DNA from: Methylobacter sp.
GTDB taxonomy: Bacteria > Pseudomonadota > Gammaproteobacteria > Methylococcales > Methylomonadaceae
Reading direction: 5' to 3'
DNA: 37,756 nucleotides
Assembly (NCBI GenBank): GCA_025361585.1
Contig: JANYKK010000078.1
Span: forward strand, 1 to 37,756
The notes below the pieces were generated by a model. The model did no database searches and was not told where the DNA came from. It saw nothing but the letters and a program-made list of their open reading frames with translations. The stretch's first letter is position 1, and every line of letters starts with the position of its first letter. The position numbers were made by a program, and so were the translations under genes. This document shows positions 18,065 to 28,003 of this stretch, in pieces.

Positions 18065-18457
18065 TCAAATATCTTTTGCGTTTTCTTTTGCTTCAGTCAG
18101 CAACTTCAAAAAATCAATCTGCCCCTTTTCACTTTCTTGGGATAACCTTTCAACACCCCATTCTGCTAAGCGTTCAGCCCATCGATAAGGTGGAACACCC
18201 TCGGTATCCATAAGAAGGCTAATAGCTGTCTCTATGGACTTATCTTCGTCAATCTGCGAAATGTTATAGCGATTCACTTTGGGCGGTATAATTTCAGGGG
18301 GGCGAATGCCGCATGCTATCGCCAGAGCAATCCCAACGCGGTAGGCATCGCGCATATCCGTAAAGTGCTTTTCCTCTTGCAGGCGTTTAAGTTTTGCGTC
18401 AACACGTTCACTGAGCCCAACTTTACTAATATCTTCAGTCACGAATGAATTCATCAT
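18065..18457 (-). CDS. 130-aa small protein of the DndD-like operon (possibly DndE-like/Dnd-associated)
   Basis: Overlaps the ATPase gene by 4 nt; VGLSERVDAKLKRLQEEKHFTDMRDAYRVGIALAIACG; family assignment tentative. Confidence 0.75.
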   Translation of the reverse strand: MMNSFVTEDISKVGLSERVDAKLKRLQEEKHFTDMRDAYRVGIALAIACGIRPPEIIPPKVNRYNISQIDEDKSIETAISLLMDTEGVPPYRWAERLAEWGVERLSQESEKGQIDFLKLLTEAKENAKDI

Positions 18458-20433
18458 CTTTGCACCAATACTGAATGAGTTGGGGAAATTTCCTTGATTT
18501 CATATTGCCCGCCGATTCGGTGAGCCAACACGTTCAAATCATCCGAACCTCGAATCTCTCCATCATGGACAAACAAAATCAATTGGCTGGCTGAATTTGG
18601 CAAGTATCCGAGGATGTTTTTGCGATGTTTGGTATCAAGTCGCCCGAAAGGTGTATCCATTACAACTGGGCCAGCTGGACGACCAGCATGGCTTAACCCG
18701 GCAATAAGGGAAAGCGCAACAATTTGTTCAGCACCTGCACTACGAAGTAAAACCTCGTTTCCGTTTTGGTCTAGTATCGTCAGGCCGTAATTATCGTTAA
18801 TCCGCAATCCTTGGTATGCTGTTTGTGTGCTCATCGCCTTAAAAGCTTTGCTGGCTTGAGTTTCTACCGATTGCCGCAAAGCCTCGCGCAATCTTTCAAT
18901 GCTCAGAGAGAAAGAAGCATAAAGTTTCTCACACATGTCAGCCATTTGTGTTCCACGAGCGCCTCGATATGATTCATCAGGCTGCATGCGTTGTGAGAGG
19001 ATGCGGATCTCTTTATCTGCGTCATCAATCTTGCTTTTCCTATCGTCAACATCAGCGTTCAAACGCGCTTCATCCTTAAGCACCCCATCACGACGTGAGC
19101 GCATTTTCATTATCGCATCGGTATCAAACTCTTTGATCTCTTCCTGCAATTCTTCAATCTGATTTTCTATTTTTGACAAATCAAACTCGAAGCGAGCTAA
19201 ATCCTTATCGACATCAGATAATCTATCTCCTACGCCATGCCCAATAACTTTGTTCAATGCCCTTATTTGAAGGGCAATATCAGTAAGCCTTGAATCGTCT
19301 GCTCCCAGTCCGTGTAATTGAAATTTTAGCTGTTCCAGCTCCATTTCCTTGGCTTCACGTTTACTAGCCTCCAAAGACTGACTACAAGTAGGGCAAATCA
19401 GATTGGCCAAATATTGTATAACTTGCTCGATTTGCAACTGGATACGATTGCGCTCCTTGTTCAAATCATTAAACCGCTGCTGCTCTTGTAATAGGGATTC
19501 CCGCTTTAAAATTAGCCTCGGTTCTAACAAATCACGCCAAGTCTGCCCAACCAATTGCTGGCGTAAGCTAGTTTTCTGCTTTATTTCCTCCTCAATCTCT
19601 TTGCCCCTGGAACGACTGGAATCCAGCTTGCTCTTTTGGCTATAAATCTTTTCCACCTTTTCCAATTCGTCGTCGAGGGTCAATCTCGAATTGCGGGCGT
19701 CATCTAACAGCGACTGTAATTTAACCAAATCATTTTCAAAACTTTCGCGTTTCGCTACCCATTGCTGATGCCGTTCAGCGGCCCCCTCCAGCCCTTTTAT
19801 TTTGCTAGCATCAATAGATTGCTGTTTTTGGGCTTGCTTGAGGATTGTTTTAATATGATCTCGTCCATTAGTAAGAGCAGGCACACCCAGAACCTTTTCA
19901 ATCTCCTCCTTGATTTTTTTGCCATGCTCGCTGCCTTCAATTAATAACTCTTCATATTCTTGAAGTAGTTCACCATCGAAGAGAAAAAAACGGGAAACTT
20001 GTTCAGGTGCAAATTGATTGATTTCAGCGTCGATTTCATTTCCAGGTATTGCAGCACCATCCTTTTGCATGTAAGTATCAACTTGAATATCTTCTGGACG
20101 CTCTGGTTTTGCCACCAGATTTTTCATTGTCGCTACACGACGCAAATCATACTGACTGCCATTCGCTTCAAATTCAATTCGGGTTTCCATTACCCGTGCC
20201 CCCTCATTAACCGCCTCCCGGTTTGGCAGCAAATGCAATGGTATTTGACGCAAGTGTCGACCATAAGCATACTCATAAAAAGTCCAGCGAATAGCGTTTA
20301 GCAAGCTGGTTTTTCCGCGCATATTGTCGCCAAAAACAATCAGTGTGTTACGAGACTCATCTTGCGGAAACTCAAGAACAGCATCCCCTTTGTAGGGCAT
20401 GAAATTATGCATAGAAAGACGCTTGAGTTTCAT
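18454..20433 (-). CDS. DndD/Rad50/SMC-like ABC ATPase
   Basis: MKLKRLSMHNFMPYKGDAVLEFP, Walker A FGDNMRGKTSLLNAI, CPTC zinc-hook-like motif, long coiled coils, C-terminal LLRSAGAEQIVALSLIAGL signature and PVVMDTPFGRLD Walker B. Confidence 0.9.
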   Translation of the reverse strand: MKLKRLSMHNFMPYKGDAVLEFPQDESRNTLIVFGDNMRGKTSLLNAIRWTFYEYAYGRHLRQIPLHLLPNREAVNEGARVMETRIEFEANGSQYDLRRVATMKNLVAKPERPEDIQVDTYMQKDGAAIPGNEIDAEINQFAPEQVSRFFLFDGELLQEYEELLIEGSEHGKKIKEEIEKVLGVPALTNGRDHIKTILKQAQKQQSIDASKIKGLEGAAERHQQWVAKRESFENDLVKLQSLLDDARNSRLTLDDELEKVEKIYSQKSKLDSSRSRGKEIEEEIKQKTSLRQQLVGQTWRDLLEPRLILKRESLLQEQQRFNDLNKERNRIQLQIEQVIQYLANLICPTCSQSLEASKREAKEMELEQLKFQLHGLGADDSRLTDIALQIRALNKVIGHGVGDRLSDVDKDLARFEFDLSKIENQIEELQEEIKEFDTDAIMKMRSRRDGVLKDEARLNADVDDRKSKIDDADKEIRILSQRMQPDESYRGARGTQMADMCEKLYASFSLSIERLREALRQSVETQASKAFKAMSTQTAYQGLRINDNYGLTILDQNGNEVLLRSAGAEQIVALSLIAGLSHAGRPAGPVVMDTPFGRLDTKHRKNILGYLPNSASQLILFVHDGEIRGSDDLNVLAHRIGGQYEIKEISPTHSVLVQR

Positions 20434-20636
20434 TGAGCACCCCTTTGAAAATTGCTGAGTTCTTCATCAATCAGTTTTTGCAATGCATCTATGGCCGCTT
20501 TGTCTTCAGGACTAAACTGGTGAGTCTTCTCAACCTGATAAATCGCCTTAATTAGCTCTGTCGGCAAATCGGGTGCTTCCTCACGCGTAGCGTCAAGCAA
20601 TGCTTCCAATGCCATATCTTTTATTGTGTCGATCAT
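20430..20636 (-). CDS. 68-aa small acidic operon protein (resembles Dnd/DNA-modification-associated small proteins)
   Basis: 4-nt overlaps on both sides, acidic helical composition. Confidence 0.75.
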   Translation of the reverse strand: MIDTIKDMALEALLDATREEAPDLPTELIKAIYQVEKTHQFSPEDKAAIDALQKLIDEELSNFQRGAQ

Positions 20637-22720
20637 GACTCCTCCTCTTCCTCTATTCCAATATCTCCAGTTTCTTCTGGATCAAAACCCATCTCACGAG
20701 CAATTTGCCGTAATTCTGCACCAGCCGATTTATTGAGTGCTGAGTTTGAAAACTCAATCGCACGTAAAAGTTCTGATTTCAACAATGATAATTGTTCTGG
20801 CTCGTCATCTACGCTGACAGGAACGACAATGGCATCGTGAATAATTGCCAAATGCTTGCCTGTGGCTGTTCTTAAAACACGCCCCCGGCGCTGGATGAAT
20901 TGCCGGGGATTTTGTGAAGACGCCAAGATCAACGCATGGGATACCGCTGGAATATCCACTCCTTCGTCTAAGCACTTTATCGAAACAAGAACACCTCCAA
21001 ACTTGCGAAACCAATCAAGTGTTGCGTCCTTATCCCCATCCATGCGGGTATGGTATTCAATGGGGTCTATTCCCTCAAGTTTAAGCTGCTGCATTGTTTC
21101 ACGCAATTGGTCAACATCTTCACAGTATATTAACCAACCTTGTCCGGCCTCATAGTATTTCTTGATAATCTGTGCTGCCAGACGAGGTTTGCCGGATGCT
21201 TTTTTTGCAATTCGCGAACGCTGAATAAGCAACATCTTGATACGATCTGATAACTTCGTTTCCCCCTCTGAATTATTTAACTTAATTATTTCTATTCCAA
21301 TCTGGCGTGTAAATGTTTTCCAAGCGTCAGCCTCATCAGCAGTTAGGCGGATTGAGTGGGGATGGTATTCATATTCGACCAATCGACCTGATTTGACGGC
21401 ATCAGATAATGTAATAGGTGGGGGAACAACAGAGCCAAAATAATCGAATATTTTGGCAGTTCCTTCTGGATCGCCATATCTCTTCGGGGTCGCCGAAAGC
21501 CCTAATCGATGCCCCGTGTCTATTTGTAAACATTGTGAATTATAAGGACTGCCAACTTGGTGAACTTCATCAGCAATCAACATCAAGTGCGAACCTTGAT
21601 ACAAGCATTGCCTGAAAGCATCGGTGGCCGCCGTTTGCATCGTCGCGATAATCACCCGAGGGCCAGTCGCATGAGGAGTACTCAAGCCTTTTATTCGGCC
21701 CGGTCTTTTCCAACGGTTATGTCCTGCCCCAGCAAGAACAATTACTGCATCGGGCAACTCTGTTTTAACTTCCTCATTCCATTGCTCAAGCAATATGCGG
21801 CTAGGCACGAGAATCAAAACGGGCAAGTCTTTGTTTAAATGGCTTCGTGCCGCCTCAAGGGCAGTAAAAGTTTTGCCGCTGCCCGTGGCATGTTCAAAAA
21901 TCCCTCTGCTCCCTTGTTGACGCCAGGATTCAATTGCATTGATTTGATGAGGCAATGGATCGCGTTTGTTTGTGCGAGCAGTGGGAACGGGCGTAGGTAT
22001 CAAATTCTTTTCAGCTTCGTCGAGACTGCCGAACGCTTCCTTGCAAAGACAATGGCGTACCGCATCAGGAAATGGCAGCGTTTGTACTTCCGGTGTATTG
22101 CCAGCCCACAGATTGTCGAAATTTGCTTCGTGACGGGCAGACCTCTCTTCTTCAATGCTATGTCGCCAACTGCAAAAGACTTCGATAGATTCAAAATTTC
22201 CTTGTGGATGCCAGCCGCTCCAAGACTCATTGGCAGAACCAATAAAGCTAACACGATTATGTGCTTCATCAATAAATACACCGATTTTTTCGTGGTACAG
22301 CCCCTGTGAAGGCTTACGAATAGCAAGTTTGATTTCCAATGCTCCAACTGTCACAAGCGTCGCAAGCACCCGCGTCGGATATTTTGTATCTGGGTGAGCA
22401 AGCAGGCGTTCGATCTCGTCAATTAACTGTGCAGAAGCAATTTCTTCTCTTTTCAAATAACCCACGCGAATTGTTTCTGTGTCGTTTGCATCTAATTCCG
22501 GTGAGCAAACAAGTTGAATCTTTCCACCTCGACGCGCGAAATCAATGATTGCCGTACCTGCGATGAGATACACACTCGAGCGAAAGTAACCAACTGCTCG
22601 TTTATAGAGAATAGATTGGTGCAAGCAGGGAGCATATAAATCCATAATGGGATCGCTTGATCCTGTACGATAGTCTGTTTGCAAATTTAGGTTTGCAAGT
22701 CCTTGTTTTTGCTTCAGCAT
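20633..22720 (-). CDS. SF2 DEAD/DEAH helicase with N-terminal PLD-family nuclease domain
   Basis: PLD motif YHEKIGVFIDEAHNRVSFIGSANES; helicase motifs ATGSGKT, IADEVH, LGLSATPKR, QFIQRRGRVLR. Confidence 0.92.
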   Translation of the reverse strand: MLKQKQGLANLNLQTDYRTGSSDPIMDLYAPCLHQSILYKRAVGYFRSSVYLIAGTAIIDFARRGGKIQLVCSPELDANDTETIRVGYLKREEIASAQLIDEIERLLAHPDTKYPTRVLATLVTVGALEIKLAIRKPSQGLYHEKIGVFIDEAHNRVSFIGSANESWSGWHPQGNFESIEVFCSWRHSIEEERSARHEANFDNLWAGNTPEVQTLPFPDAVRHCLCKEAFGSLDEAEKNLIPTPVPTARTNKRDPLPHQINAIESWRQQGSRGIFEHATGSGKTFTALEAARSHLNKDLPVLILVPSRILLEQWNEEVKTELPDAVIVLAGAGHNRWKRPGRIKGLSTPHATGPRVIIATMQTAATDAFRQCLYQGSHLMLIADEVHQVGSPYNSQCLQIDTGHRLGLSATPKRYGDPEGTAKIFDYFGSVVPPPITLSDAVKSGRLVEYEYHPHSIRLTADEADAWKTFTRQIGIEIIKLNNSEGETKLSDRIKMLLIQRSRIAKKASGKPRLAAQIIKKYYEAGQGWLIYCEDVDQLRETMQQLKLEGIDPIEYHTRMDGDKDATLDWFRKFGGVLVSIKCLDEGVDIPAVSHALILASSQNPRQFIQRRGRVLRTATGKHLAIIHDAIVVPVSVDDEPEQLSLLKSELLRAIEFSNSALNKSAGAELRQIAREMGFDPEETGDIGIEEEEES

Positions 22721-22941
22721 GCGCGGTTATTTAAAATTTTTGAAGCAGGGTTTTATATTGATGAACTAAAAAATATGAAACAGCTAAATTTCTAAAGCTA
22801 TCATTTATACTCAGTTGTTGAAAAATTTTATCATATCTCTCTCGTTAGGTAGTCATTCCTTCTATGACTTAATCTATCAGTTATGCGGTGTTTTTACTGC
22901 ATAAGCTGCCGCGTCGTAGCGAACATAGATTAAACCTATCA

Positions 22942-24327
22942 TCAATCCGATATTTTTAAGTTATATTTCCGCACCCGATAGCGTAGCGTTTCCCGGGTGG
23001 CTCCCAGCGCCCTGGCTGCTGCGGTCAGGTTGTTATCTGCCCGTTCCAGGGCGGTCTTGATAATAAAGCAATCCATATCGTCCAACGCCATGCTGCCATC
23101 TAGGGGCAACCAAATGCCCTGTTCGGTTTGTATCACTTGGACGGAAGAAGGCTGTCCTGGCAATTGCAGCCATTGTCCAGGAAATGTAGGCCCATCGGAA
23201 AACAATACGCAACGTTCGATGACGTTACGCAGCTCCCTGACGTTGCCCGGCCAGTAATGCGCTTTCAGCTTGTCCCACACCGTATCGGGGATATCCTTAA
23301 CCTGCCGTCCGGCTTTGGCGTTGTATTCGGCGACAAATAACGGCACCAGCTCGTCCAAGTCTTCTACGGCCTCGCGCAACGGCGGCAAGATCAGCTTGAA
23401 TACGCTTAAACGATGATACAAATCGGCGCGAAAGCTGCCGTCCTGGGCCATCTTTTCCAGATCACGGTTACTGGCGGCGACTATCTGCACATCGACCTGA
23501 ATTTCCTTTTCCCCGCCCAAGCGTCGGACTTTGTGGTCTTCAATTACTTTGAGCAATTTTGCTTGCAAATCCAGCGGCATTTCACCGATTTCGTCCATGA
23601 ATAATGTGCCGCCATCGGCCTGTTCGAGCAGGCCGCGATGCCGTCCTGCGGCTCCGGTAAATGCGCCGGGTTCATGACCGAACAGTTCCGATTCCAGCAG
23701 CTCACGTGGCAACGCCGCACAATTCACTTCAATCATCGGTTGCTGGGCGCGGGAACTGCCGTAGTGCAGTATGCGCGCCGCCAAACCTTTGCCGGTGCCG
23801 CTCTCGCCGCCGATAATTAGTGCGCTGAATGGTACTTGGGTCAGCTTTGCCAATAACTGCCGCATGTCTTGCGCCTGTCGACTATGTCCGACATAAGCAT
23901 CCGGTGTATAACGCCGGTGCCGGTGCTTAGTTTGATCGACAACCCGCCGCTGGATCGAGGCACTACGCGCTGCGCTGGCGACGATTAAATCAAGCCGATC
24001 CAGATCGCAGGGCTTTTCCAGAAAATCATAAGCTCCCAGTCGCAGAGCCCTGACCGAATCCGGCACATTACCGTACCCGGTTAAGAACAACCATTCGGTA
24101 CTACCGATCTCACTTTTGATCTTTTCCATGAAATCCAGCGCATTACCATCCGGCAAATTCATGTCGGAAAGGATCAGTAACGGCTCGACTTTTTTGTTCA
24201 GCAGTAATTCCCGTGCTTCACTCAGATTGCTTGCCAGTACCACATCCCAACCGGACTGACGATAATGACGGGACAGCTCGGAACCTAACAGTTTTTCATC
24301 TTCAATGATCAGCAGGGTTTCTATCAT
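22942..24327 (-). CDS. Sigma-54-dependent response regulator (NtrC family)
   Basis: Receiver domain [20 protein letters not shown]+ [15 protein letters not shown] loop; Fis-type C-terminal HTH. Confidence 0.96.
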   Translation of the reverse strand: MIETLLIIEDEKLLGSELSRHYRQSGWDVVLASNLSEARELLLNKKVEPLLILSDMNLPDGNALDFMEKIKSEIGSTEWLFLTGYGNVPDSVRALRLGAYDFLEKPCDLDRLDLIVASAARSASIQRRVVDQTKHRHRRYTPDAYVGHSRQAQDMRQLLAKLTQVPFSALIIGGESGTGKGLAARILHYGSSRAQQPMIEVNCAALPRELLESELFGHEPGAFTGAAGRHRGLLEQADGGTLFMDEIGEMPLDLQAKLLKVIEDHKVRRLGGEKEIQVDVQIVAASNRDLEKMAQDGSFRADLYHRLSVFKLILPPLREAVEDLDELVPLFVAEYNAKAGRQVKDIPDTVWDKLKAHYWPGNVRELRNVIERCVLFSDGPTFPGQWLQLPGQPSSVQVIQTEQGIWLPLDGSMALDDMDCFIIKTALERADNNLTAAARALGATRETLRYRVRKYNLKISD

Positions 24328-25775
24328 GATTTATCTCTGGCTAGGCATTCATTGGGCAAGAATATGGATACGCATGCACCATGAGTTTCTTGATTGGTTA
24401 GGCTGATTGTACCGCCTACGTCTTTCACAAAGCGTTGTACCATCGCCAGCCCCAATCCGGTGCCGCGTTGTCTGCTGGTGCGAAATGGCCGGATGCCATG
24501 CTCCAGCATGTCCTTGGAAAAGCCGATGCCGTCATCCTGCACGTCGATGCGTAAGCCCTGTTTAGATGTGCGGGCCTTGATGCGGATAGTTCCTGAATTG
24601 CCTTCAAGCGCATCGGCTGCATTCAATATCAAATTCAACAGGGCCTGACGTAACCCGCTTTCGGGCAGATGCACCGGCAATGCGCAAGGAGCTTCTATTT
24701 CCAGCTGTATGGTTTCGGCAATCTGGTAACGGGTTAATGCGACCAAATCCCTGATTAACGTCCGCACATCAAAAGCGGTTGTTTCTTCCGGCGAATGACG
24801 ACTTTGATCAAGCATATCGTTAAGCAATATCGCCATCCGTTTCAGTTCGGCATTGATCAAATCCAGCCTTTCAAGCTGATCCCTGTCATCAATTTCACGG
24901 CGTAAATTAAGAATTGCCATTTGAATGCCCGCCAACGGATTGCGTATCTCATGGGCTAATTCTGCGGCGACTTCACCGATTGCCGCCAACCGGTCGGCTC
25001 TCGCCAGACTGTATTGCTGTTCCAGTAAAGCTTGCGTGGCTAACCTGACTTCATGCTGCAGCGATTGGGCATGCAAGCGATTGGCATCTTCCAGTTCCGC
25101 CAGGTGCTTAACCATCTCGTTATAGCTGATAAATACCGGCAACAGCAACGGATCAAGATGATCGGTGGTAATCGGGGTAAAATTTTCTTCGGTCAAATGT
25201 TGCAGAAGCTCTCTCAAATCATTAAGCGGATGCAGGATTCTGAAGCGTAAAAACAAGAACGCCACGAACAATATCGCCGTAAATATAGCTAGGGCCATAT
25301 ACAATTCGGTTTGGGTATCCAGGCTGATATTTTCCAGCAATTCATCACGCTGCAATGTCTCGTTATCCAGCGTTTTGTCCATCAATTTAAGCGCCGCTAA
25401 GAGATAATTATGTTGTTCTTCTTTTTTTAATGCGGATAAGTCAGCCAGCATCGTTCTGACCGTTTCCAGACTTGCTCTGGTCTCCTCTGACAAATAACGC
25501 TTATCCATCATTAAAGCATCCATTTCACCTAGCGTTTTTGTCAACGCTTCGGGATGCGAATCCGACACCGTGTCGGTCAAATATTCAATCAGTGATTGCT
25601 GTAGTCCCACCGATACATTTTGGATGCGGTGCGAATAGTTGACATAAGAAAAAACCGTTTCAAAGTGATGCACATTCCGCCAGATCATGCCGCCAAGTAT
25701 GGCAAGCGCCATCAACAACAAACCCAGGAAAGCTAAGCCACGCAGCTGGGCAGGACGGTAAAAAATGGGTGTCAT
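24324..25775 (-). CDS. Sensor histidine kinase
   Basis: Two TM segments, H-box AAELAHEIRNPLAGIQMAI, N-box LNLILNAADAL, G-boxes; 4-nt overlap with the response regulator gene. Confidence 0.95.
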   Translation of the reverse strand: MTPIFYRPAQLRGLAFLGLLLMALAILGGMIWRNVHHFETVFSYVNYSHRIQNVSVGLQQSLIEYLTDTVSDSHPEALTKTLGEMDALMMDKRYLSEETRASLETVRTMLADLSALKKEEQHNYLLAALKLMDKTLDNETLQRDELLENISLDTQTELYMALAIFTAILFVAFLFLRFRILHPLNDLRELLQHLTEENFTPITTDHLDPLLLPVFISYNEMVKHLAELEDANRLHAQSLQHEVRLATQALLEQQYSLARADRLAAIGEVAAELAHEIRNPLAGIQMAILNLRREIDDRDQLERLDLINAELKRMAILLNDMLDQSRHSPEETTAFDVRTLIRDLVALTRYQIAETIQLEIEAPCALPVHLPESGLRQALLNLILNAADALEGNSGTIRIKARTSKQGLRIDVQDDGIGFSKDMLEHGIRPFRTSRQRGTGLGLAMVQRFVKDVGGTISLTNQETHGACVSIFLPNECLARDKS

Positions 25776-25881
25776 TTAAAATAAAAGAGTCAAGGTGAAA
25801 GGGGTTGTAATCTGCTCACTAATTCGGCTACAGATAAACTAAGTAAGGTTAATTATCTTATGTGTATAACAGGCCCATAAG

Positions 25882-26190
25882 TTAAACAAGCTCAAAGGAG
25901 AAAATCACCGTAATCAGTGTCATTGAGACCAATCCAAGTAAGAAGATTATTTCCGCCCAGCGCTCCAAACGTTCGGTGCTTTGTTGTTCTAAACGAATCG
26001 ATGAAAATGAAAGTAAAGCGCTGATCATGAACAATACGCTGTCAACGGCCAAAGCTTTATCGATCAGATAATTGGTCAGCCCCGGAGCCATGCTTTTAAC
26101 AATGCTGATAACCATAATACAGGCACCCACCATCGCCGCAGAATTCGGCAAGATGTGATGGGAAAGATTGCTGGAATTAGACTCTTTCAT
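25882..26190 (-). CDS. Small membrane protein of unknown function
   Basis: ORF with multiple hydrophobic segments, located in a co-directional cluster. Confidence 0.6.
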   Translation of the reverse strand: MKESNSSNLSHHILPNSAAMVGACIMVISIVKSMAPGLTNYLIDKALAVDSVLFMISALLSFSSIRLEQQSTERLERWAEIIFLLGLVSMTLITVIFSFELV

Positions 26191-26204
26191 ATTCGATTAA
26201 TCCG

Positions 26205-26651
26205 TTACCGGTCTCCCCGGTTTTTTGCCATAATAAAAGCGGTATGGGGGACATGCAAAAGGTCGGCAATCTTCCGCACCAGATATTCCTCGTTCATATC
26301 CAATACGCCGTCAATAAAGGCAATTTTCCATAGCGATTCAATCAGACGAACTTTTTGCTCCTGGCTGTATTCCTTGTTGATTAAGGACGTAAACTGAAAA
26401 TAATCGGTCGCCTGCTTTCGTTGTTGTTCGGCTAAGGCAATTAAAGCCGTTGCCTGCTCAACAGTTAAAGAAAAGTTCTGCTGAATCAGAGATTGAATAA
26501 TGTCTTGTTCCTGTGGTTCAACTTTATCGTCCATATGCATCATTTCCAGAAACAAAACGATAGTCGCAAGTTGTAGTTTATCTTCTGAACTGCCTTCCGG
26601 TGCTGACAGCGCAAGATGTTGCTCAAAAAAAAGTTTGATTTGGTTAAGCAT
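26205..26651 (-). CDS. TerB-like family protein
   Basis: Acidic MDDKVEPQEQDIIQSLIQQNF and IAFIDGVLDMNEEYLVRKIADLLHVP TerB-type repeats. Confidence 0.8.
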   Translation of the reverse strand: MLNQIKLFFEQHLALSAPEGSSEDKLQLATIVLFLEMMHMDDKVEPQEQDIIQSLIQQNFSLTVEQATALIALAEQQRKQATDYFQFTSLINKEYSQEQKVRLIESLWKIAFIDGVLDMNEEYLVRKIADLLHVPHTAFIMAKNRGDR

Positions 26652-26667
26652 TTTTAAAGGATTCCAT

Positions 26668-27006
26668 TTATTTCGATGAACTCATCGCATCAAGATTATT
26701 TTGAGCCGCAGAATGTCCCTGATCGGCAGCTTGACGATATAACTCAAGAGCCTTGGCTTCGTTCTTGGGTACGCCTAAGCCATTTTCAAATAGATAAGCG
26801 AGGTTGTACTGCGCATCAGGATCGCCAGCTTGCGCTTCCCTTTGCAATTTCGCGATTTTGTCTTCTGTCACCGTAGTCACAGCAGGAGGCGCAACAGTTT
26901 TTGCTTGGTTGCTGTCGGCTGCTTTTTCGGTGCAGGCGACAAGTAATACCGCAGTTGTTACTACGATAGCAATAGGATGCAGTTGTTTGTATCGTAGTAA
27001 CATCAT
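26668..27006 (-). CDS. Sel1-repeat lipoprotein
   Basis: Lipobox LLVAC; AGDPDAQYNLAYLFENGLGVPKNEAKALELYRQAADQGHSAAQNNL. Confidence 0.9.
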   Translation of the reverse strand: MMLLRYKQLHPIAIVVTTAVLLVACTEKAADSNQAKTVAPPAVTTVTEDKIAKLQREAQAGDPDAQYNLAYLFENGLGVPKNEAKALELYRQAADQGHSAAQNNLDAMSSSK

Positions 27007-27069
27007 TAATTCGGCTTCGGTTGAAGAATGAAAATAAGATAATCGTCTTTTATCTCATAATAGCAGTTA

Positions 27070-27900
27070 TTAAGTCCAGTCGTCTCCGCTATCGCTAGCT
27101 CCATCGTCATCCCACGAGGACGAGTCCGCTACGCCAAAGTCAGTGCCGCCCATGTCGTCATTATCAGCGATGTCACTGGGCGCGGCCCATGGTGAGGCAT
27201 CATGGCGTGGCTGCTCAGGGAGCACATTATTCTTATCGCCATCGATAAAGTGATGCATTAGCGCTTCACCTGCAACAACACCGGCACCCAAGGCCGCTCC
27301 TGTTGCCAGATTCCCCATAAGACCAGAACCCATTCCGCCCGCAGCCGGTTGCCCCATGATCGAACCAGCTCCACTTGCGCCGACGGGTGACATGTTTGAA
27401 CCGGGAGCATTGCCGCCGTAACTATTGGCGGGAACCCTATTGGAGTTCCTCCGACTCATGTAGCCAATGAACAATACAACTAAACCTATACCTAAGATTA
27501 AAAGAATCCACGGCATCCAATCTTTAACGGCAGGCGGCATGCTTTGAGCGCCGATGTTTGGTTGTGCCGTTCCATTTTGTGCGGAAGAAATGCGGCTTTT
27601 AAGATTATTCACAGCTTCCGGTTTGGCAAAGGGCAAGCCAGGCTGTAGGCGTTCAGCGGTACCCAATTCGACGCTGGCATTGCTTAATAGGCCTTGTTTG
27701 GCCAGCAATTCGGCTTCGACAAAATGCGCCTTGGCACTGTCGGGATGGTCGTGCAGCACTTTGTCCATCATAGACTGCGCCTCACTAAATTTCCCTGCTT
27801 CAGCAGCCAAATAAACTTGATGCATCGTAGGTTCTTCTTCGGCAAAAGCGGGCGTGGCTAAAAACAGCAGTGCGAGGGTAATAATGGAAGGTTTTAACAT
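27070..27900 (-). CDS. TPR-containing membrane protein with Gly-rich segment
   Basis: Signal peptide, TPR-like N-terminus, single TM (WILLILGIGLVVLFIGYMSRR), Gly-rich linker, acidic C-terminus. Confidence 0.75.
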   Translation of the reverse strand: MLKPSIITLALLFLATPAFAEEEPTMHQVYLAAEAGKFSEAQSMMDKVLHDHPDSAKAHFVEAELLAKQGLLSNASVELGTAERLQPGLPFAKPEAVNNLKSRISSAQNGTAQPNIGAQSMPPAVKDWMPWILLILGIGLVVLFIGYMSRRNSNRVPANSYGGNAPGSNMSPVGASGAGSIMGQPAAGGMGSGLMGNLATGAALGAGVVAGEALMHHFIDGDKNNVLPEQPRHDASPWAAPSDIADNDDMGGTDFGVADSSSWDDDGASDSGDDWT

Positions 27901-28003
27901 TGATTGAACTCCAATTTTAAATTATGTAAATGATAAGTTTGGTACGGCAATAAGAATGTCGTTTGCTTAATAAATAATGGGCTAATAACTTAACAATCCG
28001 GCA

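Noticed and set aside
15365-22720. Canonical Dnd (dndBCDE) or DISARM assignment for the island operon
   Set aside because: No DndB, DndC, cysteine desulfurase or methyltransferase-like ORF present; the alpha-CTD/sigma-like protein is not part of those systems as I know them
14630-22940. Integrative element with integrase or transposase
   Set aside because: No recombinase-like ORF and no clear terminal direct/inverted repeats seen at the island edges
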